Shown in pieces: positions 15,713-23,827 of a stretch of 64,000 bases of DNA. The stretch's first letter is position 1. Each line of letters opens with the position of its first letter. The notes under the pieces are model-generated. The model was not told the DNA's origin and ran no database searches. It saw only the letters and a list, made by a program, of their open reading frames with translations. Both the position numbers and the translations under genes were made by a program. Source of the DNA: JBMNGH01 sp050949725. Its GTDB lineage: Bacteria > Bacillota > Thermosediminibacteria > Thermosediminibacterales > Tepidanaerobacteraceae. The stretch lies in the NCBI GenBank assembly GCA_050949725.1, contig JBMNGH010000001.1, positions 62,001-126,000 of the forward strand, read 5' to 3'.

Positions 15713-17635
15713 ATGAAAAAACGTAACATTTATCTCGATAACACGCCATTAAACCGGGCAAGAGAACTATTTTTTGGGAACTTAAAGAGAAAAAAAATTT
15801 TAAAGATCGTTGATGTAGAGACAGTCGATGCAGTACAGTGTTTAGGACGCATTACAGCAGCTCCTGTTTATGCAAAAATTTCTTCACCACATTACCATGC
15901 TGCGGCAATGGACGGTATAGCTGTTTCATCTGCTGTCACCTTTGATGCCGATGAAAAGAATCCCGTAACCCTAAAAGAAGGGACTGATTTTTACTATATA
16001 GATACCGGGGACCCCTTGCCAAGCGGAACTGATACTGTAATAATGATAGAGGAAATACACCCATCGGAAGATGGGAAAGTTGAGATTATAAAGTCTTACT
16101 CTCCATGGCAAAACGTAAGGGGAATCGGTGAAGACATAGTGGAAACAGAGCTTATCGTTCCTGAAAACCACTGCCTGCGTCCTCAAGATCTGGGAGCTGT
16201 GATCGCAGGTGGTCATACGCAAATTGCTGTCAGAAAGAAGCCTAAGGTAGCAATAATTCCTACTGGGACAGAACTCGTTTCACCTGGTGAAATTTTAAAA
16301 CCAGGTGATATAATAGAATACAATTCTGTAATGCTTTCTGGTTATGTAAGTGAATGGGGTGGAGAGCCCTTGGTGATGGAAAAAGTGGCAGATGACTATG
16401 AAAAAATAAAGGCGACTATACAAGAAGCACTCACAAAAGCGGATGTGGTTGTCATTAATGCCGGATCCTCGGCAGGGTCGGAAGATTACACGTCTTCGAT
16501 AGTAGAAGAATTAGGGGAACTTTTTGTTCACGGCATCGCCATAAAGCCCGGAAAGCCGGTAATACTTGGTGCAATAAAAGACAAGCCGGTTATAGGTATA
16601 CCGGGGTATCCGGTTTCTGCTGCGCTTACTATGAATCTTTTTATAAAACCCCTTTTATTCAATATGCAGGGAATACCGATGCCCAGTGCCGAATTTGTCG
16701 ATGCAGTTTTGTCGCGCAGGGTTGTTTCATCAATAGGTACCGAAGAATTTATCAGGGTAAAACTGGGTAAAATTGGGGACAAGATAATTGCTTCACCGCT
16801 TACGAGGGGAGCAGGCGTCATAATGTCAATGGTCAGGGCTGACGGAATCGTAAATGTACCTGCAATGAAAGAAGGATTTGAATCCGGAGAAAAAATCAGG
16901 GTTGAACTGTTAAAATCTAAGCAGGATATAGATAATACCGTTACTATAATAGGCAGCCATGACGTAACCCTTGATTTACTAGCGAATGAAGTGAAAAAAC
17001 ACCATCCTGAAATGAATCTTTCATCAGCTCATGTAGGTAGTATGGGAGGTATAATGTCACTAAAAAGAGGGGAGGCGCATATGGCGGGAATGCACCTGCT
17101 CGACCCGGAAACCGGTGAATATAATGTGCCTTATATTAAAAGGTATCTTGCGGAAATAAAAGTCGTACTCGTAAATCTGGTGTACAGACGGCAAGGATTG
17201 ATTGTGGCCAAAGGGAACCCGAAGGCGATCAAAGGTATCAGTGATTTAAAACGGAAAGATGTGCTTTTTGTAAACCGTCAAAGAGGTGCGGGTACAAGAT
17301 TGCTGCTCGACCTTAAGTTGTCAGAATTAGAGATAAGCAGTGATGAAGTAAGAGGTTATAACCGTGAAGAGTATACTCATATGGCTGTTGCTGCAGCAGT
17401 TGCAGGTGGTAGCGCAGATGTGGGTTTAGGTATACTTGCCGCTGCAAAGGCACTCGATCTGGATTTCATACCCATTTCTTCCGAGCGTTATGACCTTGTG
17501 ATTCCGGAGGAATATTATAATCTAAACTCTATCCAAAAAGTGCTCAAAATAGCTGTTAGTGATGATTTCAAGAGAAGAGTTGAATCTTTGGGCGGATATG
17601 ACACCTCAAAGACAGGCAGCGTTATACATGTTTAG
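15713..17635 (+). CDS. MoeA fused to a C-terminal periplasmic-binding-protein-like domain
   Basis: Residues 1 to about 405 form a second MoeA: SSPHYHAAAMDGIAV, IIPTGTELVSPGE, VINAGSSAGSEDY, KPGKPVILG and GIPGYPVSA. From about 410 to 640 follows a PBP-like domain (COG1910 type): it opens with TIIGSHDVTLDLLA, contains SSAHVGSMGGIMSLKRGEAHMAG and RGAGTRLLLD, and lacks a signal peptide. In lone homologs this domain sits on LysR- or ModE-like regulators, so a cytoplasmic oxyanion sensor is plausible. The fusion is common in clostridia and archaea. AAAGAGG precedes the ATG. It lies in the operon between moeA and moaA. Confidence 0.9.
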   Translation: MKKRNIYLDNTPLNRARELFFGNLKRKKILKIVDVETVDAVQCLGRITAAPVYAKISSPHYHAAAMDGIAVSSAVTFDADEKNPVTLKEGTDFYYIDTGDPLPSGTDTVIMIEEIHPSEDGKVEIIKSYSPWQNVRGIGEDIVETELIVPENHCLRPQDLGAVIAGGHTQIAVRKKPKVAIIPTGTELVSPGEILKPGDIIEYNSVMLSGYVSEWGGEPLVMEKVADDYEKIKATIQEALTKADVVVINAGSSAGSEDYTSSIVEELGELFVHGIAIKPGKPVILGAIKDKPVIGIPGYPVSAALTMNLFIKPLLFNMQGIPMPSAEFVDAVLSRRVVSSIGTEEFIRVKLGKIGDKIIASPLTRGAGVIMSMVRADGIVNVPAMKEGFESGEKIRVELLKSKQDIDNTVTIIGSHDVTLDLLANEVKKHHPEMNLSSAHVGSMGGIMSLKRGEAHMAGMHLLDPETGEYNVPYIKRYLAEIKVVLVNLVYRRQGLIVAKGNPKAIKGISDLKRKDVLFVNRQRGAGTRLLLDLKLSELEISSDEVRGYNREEYTHMAVAAAVAGGSADVGLGILAAAKALDLDFIPISSERYDLVIPEEYYNLNSIQKVLKIAVSDDFKRRVESLGGYDTSKTGSVIHV

Positions 17636-17671
17636 GTATTATTAACGACTAATCCGGAGAGGAGCTTATTT

Positions 17672-18640
17672 ATGAGAGATGCAATCGGCAGAGACATCAA
17701 TTATCTTCGAATTTCAATTACCGACAGGTGTAATTTCAGATGTATTTACTGTATGCCGGAAGAAGGCGTGCCAGACAAATCCCATAGCGATATCCTAAGA
17801 CTTGAAGAAATTATCCAGTTTGTTAAAGCCGTACTGCCGTTAGGTATTAATAAAATAAGGATTACCGGAGGGGAACCCTTAGTCAGAAAAGGAGTAGTCG
17901 ATTTTATTAGCAACGTAAAATCAATTGGCGGCATAGGTGATTTATCAATGACAACGAATGCCTCACTGCTTTCGCCGATTGCGAGGGATTTAAAAAGTGC
18001 CGGGCTCGACCGTGTGAATATAAGCCTTGACAGCTTGAGATCAGAAAGGTTTAAAATGATTACCCGCAGGGACATGCTATCAGACGTCTTTGAAGGCATA
18101 GATTCTGCAATAAAAGCAGATCTCACTCCTGTCAAAGTCAATTGTGTTGTAATGCGCGGGTTTAACGATGATGAAATAGGAGACTTTGTCAATCTAACTC
18201 GCGATTACCCGGTTTATGTGAGGTTTATTGAGCTAATGCCCCTAGGAGAAAGCGTATTAGATGAGCGTTTTGTTTCTGTAGAAGAGATAAAGCAACACAT
18301 TGACCTGGAGCTTGAGGAGACAAATGTAAGCGCTGGTGCCGGTCCGGCACGATATTATAAAGTAAGAGGGGCTGCAGGAGCCGTTGGTTTTATTACACCG
18401 ATCAGCAAACATTTTTGCAGCTCATGTAATAGAGTTCGGTTAACCGCTGATGGCAAGTTAAAACCCTGTCTTGAATCAGATATTGAAATCGATATAAAAA
18501 ATGCTTTAAGAGAAAACAAGGGTAAAAAAGAGCTTCAAAGGCTGTTTAAAGAAGCACTTATGTGCAAACCCGTTTGTCATCATATGAATTCACATAAAAC
18601 GGCCGAACACACAAGAATGATGTGGCAGATAGGAGGCTGA
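17672..18640 (+). CDS. moaA: GTP 3',8-cyclase MoaA (radical SAM)
   Basis: MoaA converts GTP to 3',8-cyclo-GTP, the first step of molybdopterin synthesis, together with MoaC. The N-terminal radical-SAM cluster is C20-x3-C24-x2-C27 in ITDRCNFRCIYCMPEEG. The C-terminal second cluster has CSSCNRVRLTADG and a third Cys in KLKPCL. At 322 residues it has normal length. The final residues do not show the usual GG tail as such but end in WQIGG, with two terminal glycines as needed for activity. GGAGAGGAG precedes the ATG, and moaC starts two bases after the stop. Confidence 0.96.
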   Translation: MRDAIGRDINYLRISITDRCNFRCIYCMPEEGVPDKSHSDILRLEEIIQFVKAVLPLGINKIRITGGEPLVRKGVVDFISNVKSIGGIGDLSMTTNASLLSPIARDLKSAGLDRVNISLDSLRSERFKMITRRDMLSDVFEGIDSAIKADLTPVKVNCVVMRGFNDDEIGDFVNLTRDYPVYVRFIELMPLGESVLDERFVSVEEIKQHIDLELEETNVSAGAGPARYYKVRGAAGAVGFITPISKHFCSSCNRVRLTADGKLKPCLESDIEIDIKNALRENKGKKELQRLFKEALMCKPVCHHMNSHKTAEHTRMMWQIGG

Positions 18641-18642
18641 GT

Positions 18643-19137
18643 ATGAAATTTACACACTTTAATGATGAAGGAAGAGCTCGAATGGTAGATGTTGGGACGA
18701 AACCCGATACCGAGCGGGTAGCTGTTGCAGTGGGATTTGTACAGATGAAAGCCGATACACTTAAGATGATAACAACTCAGCGGGCGAAAAAAGGTGATGT
18801 GCTGGCCGTCTCGCAAGTCGCCGGAATAATGGCGGCAAAGCAAACCTCACATATTATACCTATGTGCCACAACATTTTTTTGACAGGTGTAGATATAAAA
18901 TTTGAGATTTACGAAGAGCAAAACACAATAGGCGTTGAAGCCCACGTTTCTACTTCCGGGAAAACGGGTGTGGAGATGGAAGCGCTGACAGCTGTTTCTG
19001 TAGCATGTCTTACAATATACGACATGTGTAAGTCAGTTGACAGAGGTATGATTATTAAAAACATACAACTTGTGAAAAAGAGTGGGGGCAAAACCGGAGA
19101 ATTTATTAAAGAGGTGGAATTACCATGGAAAACATAA
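18643..19137 (+). CDS. moaC: cyclic pyranopterin monophosphate synthase MoaC
   Basis: MoaC rearranges 3',8-cyclo-GTP into cPMP. The 164-residue protein has the conserved segments MVDVGTKPDTERVAVA, IPMCHNIFLTGVD, GKTGVEMEALTAVSVA and YDMCKSVDRGM with the catalytic lysine and Asp/Lys residues. The ATG at 18643 has GGAGG seven bases upstream. Its end overlaps the first codons of the small MOSC-like remnant by 13 bp. Confidence 0.95.
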   Translation: MKFTHFNDEGRARMVDVGTKPDTERVAVAVGFVQMKADTLKMITTQRAKKGDVLAVSQVAGIMAAKQTSHIIPMCHNIFLTGVDIKFEIYEEQNTIGVEAHVSTSGKTGVEMEALTAVSVACLTIYDMCKSVDRGMIIKNIQLVKKSGGKTGEFIKEVELPWKT

Positions 19138-19253
19138 GAGCCGTTTGTAAGAGCGAGCGAAAAGCAGGGAATTCCACTGTTCGAGATTATATAAAGGCAG
19201 TAATGAGCGGTTTTGCTTTTCCAGGAAACAGTATTGAGGTGATAAAGGCATGA
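19125..19253 (+). pseudogene. MOSC-domain protein remnant with in-frame internal deletion
   Basis: A 42-codon frame starts at the ATG inside the end of moaC and stops in the ATGA that starts mog. Its first residues, MENIRAVCKSERKAG, resemble the start of stand-alone MOSC proteins (xxVxAVCISEKKG). Its last, SGFAFPGNSIEVIKA, resemble their end (GGxVKPGDxIEVI). The roughly 100 residues expected between are missing, including the conserved MOSC cysteine. MOSC genes commonly sit between moaC and mog in clostridia. The deletion has kept frame and both overlaps, so translation still passes from moaC to mog. The assignment is from recalled family ends and has not been aligned. Confidence 0.6.
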
Positions 19254-19735
19254 TTACAATAGGTATAATTACAGCAAGCGATCGAGGAGCCCGGGGAGAG
19301 AGGGAGGATCTTAGCGGTAAAGTAATATCTGAAACAGTAAAAACTATTGGCGCAAATATAATTGATTATCGTGTCGTTTCAGATAACCTTGAAGATCTAA
19401 AAGAGGCACTATTGGATATGTGTCAAAAAGATATAGATTTAATCCTTACCACCGGAGGGACGGGTTTATCTCCAAGAGATAATACCCCGGAGGCTACTGC
19501 CTCAGTAATAGAAAAAGAAGTACCGGGTATACCAGAAGCTATGAGACAAAAAGGTCTTGAAAAAACTCCACATGCCATGATATCCAGGGCCACGGCTGGT
19601 ATTCGAGGAAAGACATTAATCATAAACCTTCCGGGCAGCCCTAAAGCCGTCAGGAAAAACCTTGAGGTTATACTTCCGGCTATTCCCCACGCCATAGAAG
19701 TTTTAAAAGGCCGTGTTACTGATTGTGGAGGCTGA
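19250..19735 (+). CDS. mog: molybdopterin adenylyltransferase (MogA/MoaB family)
   Basis: This enzyme adenylates molybdopterin before MoeA inserts the metal. The 161-residue protein has the MogA/MoaB core: GIITASDRGARGEREDLSG, LILTTGGTGLSPRDNTPEAT, ISRATAGIRGKTLIINLPGSPKAV. The ATG overlaps the stop of the preceding MOSC remnant (ATGA). MogA versus MoaB cannot be separated safely by eye. It is the last gene of the cofactor operon; no clear terminator follows in the 290-bp gap before groES. Confidence 0.92.
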   Translation: MITIGIITASDRGARGEREDLSGKVISETVKTIGANIIDYRVVSDNLEDLKEALLDMCQKDIDLILTTGGTGLSPRDNTPEATASVIEKEVPGIPEAMRQKGLEKTPHAMISRATAGIRGKTLIINLPGSPKAVRKNLEVILPAIPHAIEVLKGRVTDCGG

Positions 19736-19935
19736 TAGCATTTAAAATTTAATATACCCTACTAAAAATGTTTGAATAATTTGTTACAGATGGGAAAATA
19801 CTATTATAGGTATCAAGTGCTAATATATGACAAAGCTAACAAACTGTTGAAAATACAAGTATTAGCTAGTATGATTGCAAAATAAAGAGTAATTATATAA
19901 TATTATCAAATAATCAACATTGACAGAAATTGATT

Positions 19936-19963
19936 TTGAAAGGATGTTTGTTTATTATATAAC
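19936..19963 (+). promoter_or_regulatory. sigma-A promoter of groESL
   Basis: TTGAAA (19936-19941) and TATAAC (19958-19963) are 16 bp apart. The predicted transcription start falls on the first base of the CIRCE element, the usual geometry for HrcA repression. A TTGACA at 19920 lacks a comparable -10. Confidence 0.65.
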
Positions 19964-19969
19964 TTGATA

Positions 19970-19996
19970 TTAGCACTCACCGACCGAGAGTGCTAA
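19970..19996 (+). promoter_or_regulatory. CIRCE operator (HrcA binding site)
   Basis: A perfect inverted repeat, TTAGCACTC-N9-GAGTGCTAA, matches the CIRCE consensus exactly. HrcA binds it and represses groESL until heat shock. The hrcA gene is not in the window. Confidence 0.97.
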
Positions 19997-20024
19997 CAAC
20001 CTAACAAATAAAGGAGGGGTATAA

Positions 20025-20309
20025 ATGAACATTAAACCTTTAGGAGATCGAATTGTAATCAAAGTGCTGGAAAAAGAAGAAAAGACGAAGGGTGGTATCG
20101 TATTACCTGATACTGCTAAGGAAAAACCCCAGAAGGGAGAAGTTGTTGCTGTAGGAAGCGGAGAAATTATCGACGGGAAAAAGGTTCCCTTAGAAGTGAA
20201 TGTGGGGGATAAAATAATATTCTCAAAATACGCCGGCACTGAAGTTAAAATGGACGATGAGGAATATCTCATTTTAAGGCAAAGTGATGTTCTTGCCATA
20301 ATACAATAA
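20025..20309 (+). CDS. groES: co-chaperonin GroES
   Basis: This is the 10-kDa lid of the GroEL chamber. The 94-residue protein shows IKPLGDRIVIKVLE at the start, the mobile loop EEKTKGGIVLPDTAKEKPQ and the end motif VLAIIQ. AGGAGGGG precedes the ATG. It lies 28 bp after the CIRCE element and 25 bp before groEL. Confidence 0.98.
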   Translation: MNIKPLGDRIVIKVLEKEEKTKGGIVLPDTAKEKPQKGEVVAVGSGEIIDGKKVPLEVNVGDKIIFSKYAGTEVKMDDEEYLILRQSDVLAIIQ

Positions 20310-20334
20310 ATAACAGTCAGGGAGGGATTTTAAA

Positions 20335-21954
20335 ATGGCAAAAGACATTAAGTTTAATGAAGATGCCAGAAGATCACTACTCAAAGGTATAGATAAGCTT
20401 TCAAATACAGTTAAGGTAACCTTGGGTCCAAAGGGTCGTAATGTTGTCTTGGATAAAAAATTTGGCACACCCACAATAACAAATGATGGTGTGACTATAG
20501 CAAGAGAGATCGAGCTTGAAGACCCATTTGAAAACATGGGTGCTCAGTTGGTCAAAGAAGTTGCAACAAAGACCCAGGATGTAGCAGGAGACGGGACGAC
20601 CACGGCAACACTGCTCGCCCAGGCCATAATACATGAAGGCATGAAAAACGTTGTTGCAGGGGCGAATCCCATTATCTTGAAAAAGGGTATTGAGAAGGCA
20701 GTCAACGTCGTAGTAGATGAGCTGAAGACTTTCAGCAAACCTGTTGAGACAAAAGAAGCCATTGCACAGGTTGCCTCTATTTCTGCAGCTGATGAAGAAA
20801 TCGGCCAGCTAATCGCTGAGGCAATGGAAAAAGTAGGTAAAGATGGTGTCATAACAGTTGAGGAGTCTAAGGGCATTGGGACAACACTTGAGGTAGTAGA
20901 AGGAATGGAGTTTGACAGAGGTTACATATCTCCATATATGGCAACGGACACAGAGAAGATGGAAGCAGTTCTGGATGATCCATATATACTCATAACAGAT
21001 AAGAAAATATCGAGTGTCCAGGATCTCCTGCCAGTCCTTGAGAAAATAGTTCAACAGGGTAAAAAGCTCCTGATCATCGCAGAAGACGTAGAAGGTGAAG
21101 CCTTGGCAACATTAGTTCTCAATAAGTTGCGCGGCACACTCACATGTGCAGCGGTAAAGGCCCCTGGATTCGGCGATCGCAGAAAGGCAATGTTGGAGGA
21201 TATAGCCATTCTCACCGGCGGACAGGTCATATCAGAAGAGCTCGGTATAGATATAAAGACTGTCACTGTTGATATGCTCGGCCAGGCCCGCCAGGTGAAA
21301 ATCGACAAAGAAAACACCACTATAGTAGACGGTATGGGTTCAAAAGAAGATATCCAAAAACGCATCGGTTCAATCAAAGCTCAGATTGAAGAGACAACAT
21401 CGGACTTTGACAGGGAAAAACTTCAAGAGCGCCTAGCCAAACTTGCTGGCGGTGTTGCTGTAATTCAGGTTGGTGCGGCAACCGAGACTGAACTAAAAGA
21501 AAGAAAGCTGCGCATTGAAGATGCTCTTTCTGCAACAAGAGCTGCTGTTGAGGAAGGAATTGTTCCGGGCGGCGGAACAGCATTTATAAATGCCATAACT
21601 TCATTGGATAAATTGAATGTAAACGGCGATGAAGAAATCGGTGTTAATATAATTAGGCGGGCACTTGAAGAGCCTGTAAGGATGATTGCTGAAAATGCAG
21701 GATTTGAAGGCTCAATCGTTGTAGAGAAGCTGAAAAAGAACGAAAAAGGCGTGGGATTTGATGCCCTCCAAGCAGAATATGGAGACATGATAAAGAAGGG
21801 TATTGTCGACCCCACAAAGGTGACGAGGTCTTCCTTGCAAAATGCTGCAAGTATCGCATCAATGGTTCTGACTACAGAAGGTGTAGTAGCAGATATCCCA
21901 GAAAAAGAGAAAACACCTCCAATGCCGGGTGGTAGCCCCGACATGATGTATTAA
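20335..21954 (+). CDS. groEL: chaperonin GroEL
   Basis: This is the 60-kDa ATP-dependent folding chamber. The 539-residue protein has the nucleotide-binding segments LGPKGRNVVLD and GDGTTTATLLA, the hinge region and the conserved EEGIVPGGG and NAGFEG. The C-terminus is PMPGGSPDMMY; the usual long GGM repeat is reduced to a single GG. The operon ends in a strong terminator 80 bp downstream. Confidence 0.98.
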   Translation: MAKDIKFNEDARRSLLKGIDKLSNTVKVTLGPKGRNVVLDKKFGTPTITNDGVTIAREIELEDPFENMGAQLVKEVATKTQDVAGDGTTTATLLAQAIIHEGMKNVVAGANPIILKKGIEKAVNVVVDELKTFSKPVETKEAIAQVASISAADEEIGQLIAEAMEKVGKDGVITVEESKGIGTTLEVVEGMEFDRGYISPYMATDTEKMEAVLDDPYILITDKKISSVQDLLPVLEKIVQQGKKLLIIAEDVEGEALATLVLNKLRGTLTCAAVKAPGFGDRRKAMLEDIAILTGGQVISEELGIDIKTVTVDMLGQARQVKIDKENTTIVDGMGSKEDIQKRIGSIKAQIEETTSDFDREKLQERLAKLAGGVAVIQVGAATETELKERKLRIEDALSATRAAVEEGIVPGGGTAFINAITSLDKLNVNGDEEIGVNIIRRALEEPVRMIAENAGFEGSIVVEKLKKNEKGVGFDALQAEYGDMIKKGIVDPTKVTRSSLQNAASIASMVLTTEGVVADIPEKEKTPPMPGGSPDMMY

Positions 21955-22033
21955 TCCGATGATATCGCAGAGCGTAAATTAGGTACAAGGCGTGAAAATC
22001 ATCCCAAGTAATAAAGTATACTACAGAATAAAA

Positions 22034-22079
22034 AAGGGTTGAGAGGGATATGTATGTATCCCCACCTCAACCCTTCTTA
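22034..22079 (+). terminator. rho-independent terminator of groESL
   Basis: The stem AAGGGTTGAG/CTCAACCCTT (22034-22043, 22066-22075) is extended by GGGATA/TATCCC inside. A short T-rich stretch follows. The tandem repeat starts immediately after. Confidence 0.8.
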
Positions 22080-22125
22080 TGTCCCGGAAACTCTTATGTC
22101 CCGGAACTCTTATGTCCCGGAACTA
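22077..22125. repeat. tandem repeat, three 16-17-bp copies
   Basis: Three adjacent copies of TTATGTCCCGGAACTC (the first with one extra A, the third ending TAC) lie directly behind the groEL terminator. No function is evident. Between here and 22272 nothing else is recognisable. Confidence 0.85.
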
Positions 22126-22272
22126 CTAAAGTTATTAAAAATCTGACCGTAATTTGAAATGATTAGTAAAGGATAGACACTCCATTATGAATCGATAGTT
22201 ATAGCTTGGTTAATTTAATGTATTTGTGTTTCTGCAGAAAAAAGGGGTTTGTCACTTCCTCCGGCCTGCCCA

Positions 22273-23586
22273 TCATTCAAATCGTTTCAATACGTCTTCA
22301 AGTGTTGGCCTTCCAATTTCCTGAAGCTTATATCTCACTCTTATTATAGGTTTATTCGTTTTAATTACCCTTGTGATGTCAATAGGTGTACCAGATATAA
22401 CCGTGTCGCAATCAATTCTATTTACAGTTTCCTCCAGATCTTTTATTTGCTGTTCGCCGTAGCCCATTGCAGGCAAAATTGTTGAAAGATGTGGATATTT
22501 TTCATATGTTTCTTGGATGCTTCCAACGGCATAAGGTTTTGCACTAATAATTTCCTTTGCGCCAAATTTTTTGGCAGCGACATATCCTGCGCCAAAGCTC
22601 ATTCCGCCATGAGTAAGTGTTGGCCCATCTTCAATCACCAGGACGCGTTTATCTCGTATTTTGTGTGGTTCATCTACATCAATGGGTGACGCAGCCTCAA
22701 TTACCACCGCATTTGGGTTTGTCTTTTCTATATTTGCCCTTACAGTGTTTATATCAGCGGCATTTGCTGAATCTATTTTGTTTATGACTACTACATCGGC
22801 CATTCTAAGATTTGTTTCGCCGGGATGGTAGTTTGTTTCATGGCCAGGCCTAAGAGGATCGACCAAGGTTATGGTAAGATCTGAGCGATAAAATGAAAAG
22901 TCGTTATTACCTCCATCCCATATTATTATGTCAGCTTCCTTTTCAGCTTCTTTTAATATGACCCCATAGTCTACTCCGGCATACACGATAATTCCATTGT
23001 CGATATGTGGCTCATATTCTTCTCTTTCCTCAATTGTGCATTTATGGATATCCAAATCATCGTAGGATACGAAGCGTTGACAAATCTGCTTGCTCAAATC
23101 ACCATAAGGCATAGGATGCCTGATTGCAACCAGCTTCTTACCCATATTTTTCAATATCTGGCATACTCTCCTGGTGGTTTGGCTTTTACCTACACCGGTT
23201 CTTGCTGCACAAACTGAAATCACAGGTTTACATGATCTTATGCACGTATTTTCCGGCCCCATTAAACGAAAATCCGCTCCGGCACTTAAAACAATAGAGG
23301 CCTTGTGCATAACTTCTTCATGAGAAAGGTCGCTATAGGCAAATATTACTTGTTGAATACCACTTTTAGCTATCAGGCCGGGCAAATCATTTTCGGGAAA
23401 AATTGGTATACCCTCAGGGTAAAGCTTTCCAGCGAGACAAGCCGGATACTTCCTTCCTTCGATATTTGGTATTTGAGTTGCCGTGAAGGCAGTTACTTCA
23501 TATCTTTCGTTGTCTCTAAAATAGGTATTAAATACATGGAAGTCTCGGCCTGCAGCACCCATAATAATTGTTTTGATTCTTTCCAT
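22273..23586 (-). CDS. COG2403-type predicted GTPase (cyclic 2,3-diphosphoglycerate synthetase-like)
   Basis: The 437-residue protein belongs to the predicted GTPase family related to archaeal cyclic 2,3-diphosphoglycerate synthetase. Residues 1 to about 120 form a Rossmann-like domain (IIMGAAGRDFHVFN). A P-loop follows in ARTGVGKSQTTRRV near residues 128-141. Later motifs are IIWDGGNNDFSF, DPLRPGHE and VVINKIDSA, the last resembling the NKxD of GTPases. The family is common in fermenters of amino acids, and its reaction in bacteria is not established. AGGAGG precedes the ATG. It is a single gene, transcribed divergently from the RocB-like peptidase. Confidence 0.8.
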   Translation of the reverse strand: MERIKTIIMGAAGRDFHVFNTYFRDNERYEVTAFTATQIPNIEGRKYPACLAGKLYPEGIPIFPENDLPGLIAKSGIQQVIFAYSDLSHEEVMHKASIVLSAGADFRLMGPENTCIRSCKPVISVCAARTGVGKSQTTRRVCQILKNMGKKLVAIRHPMPYGDLSKQICQRFVSYDDLDIHKCTIEEREEYEPHIDNGIIVYAGVDYGVILKEAEKEADIIIWDGGNNDFSFYRSDLTITLVDPLRPGHETNYHPGETNLRMADVVVINKIDSANAADINTVRANIEKTNPNAVVIEAASPIDVDEPHKIRDKRVLVIEDGPTLTHGGMSFGAGYVAAKKFGAKEIISAKPYAVGSIQETYEKYPHLSTILPAMGYGEQQIKDLEETVNRIDCDTVISGTPIDITRVIKTNKPIIRVRYKLQEIGRPTLEDVLKRFE

Positions 23587-23827
23587 AATAAAACCTCCTT
23601 TGCATAATTACTTATTTGTTCCAAAGAAAACATATTAGCAAAAAACATACCAACAAATGCTATCCGAAAAAGGGTAATACACTTAAAGTATACTTATTTT
23701 TTTCTTTAATTGCAATTTTTACTCAAACCGCACACAAGAGTTAAGCCAACTTTGGAACTGGCATGAAGTTTGCAAGTTATTATAACGTGTTTAATAAAGG
23801 TTTTATAATTAAGGAGGAATAATTCTC

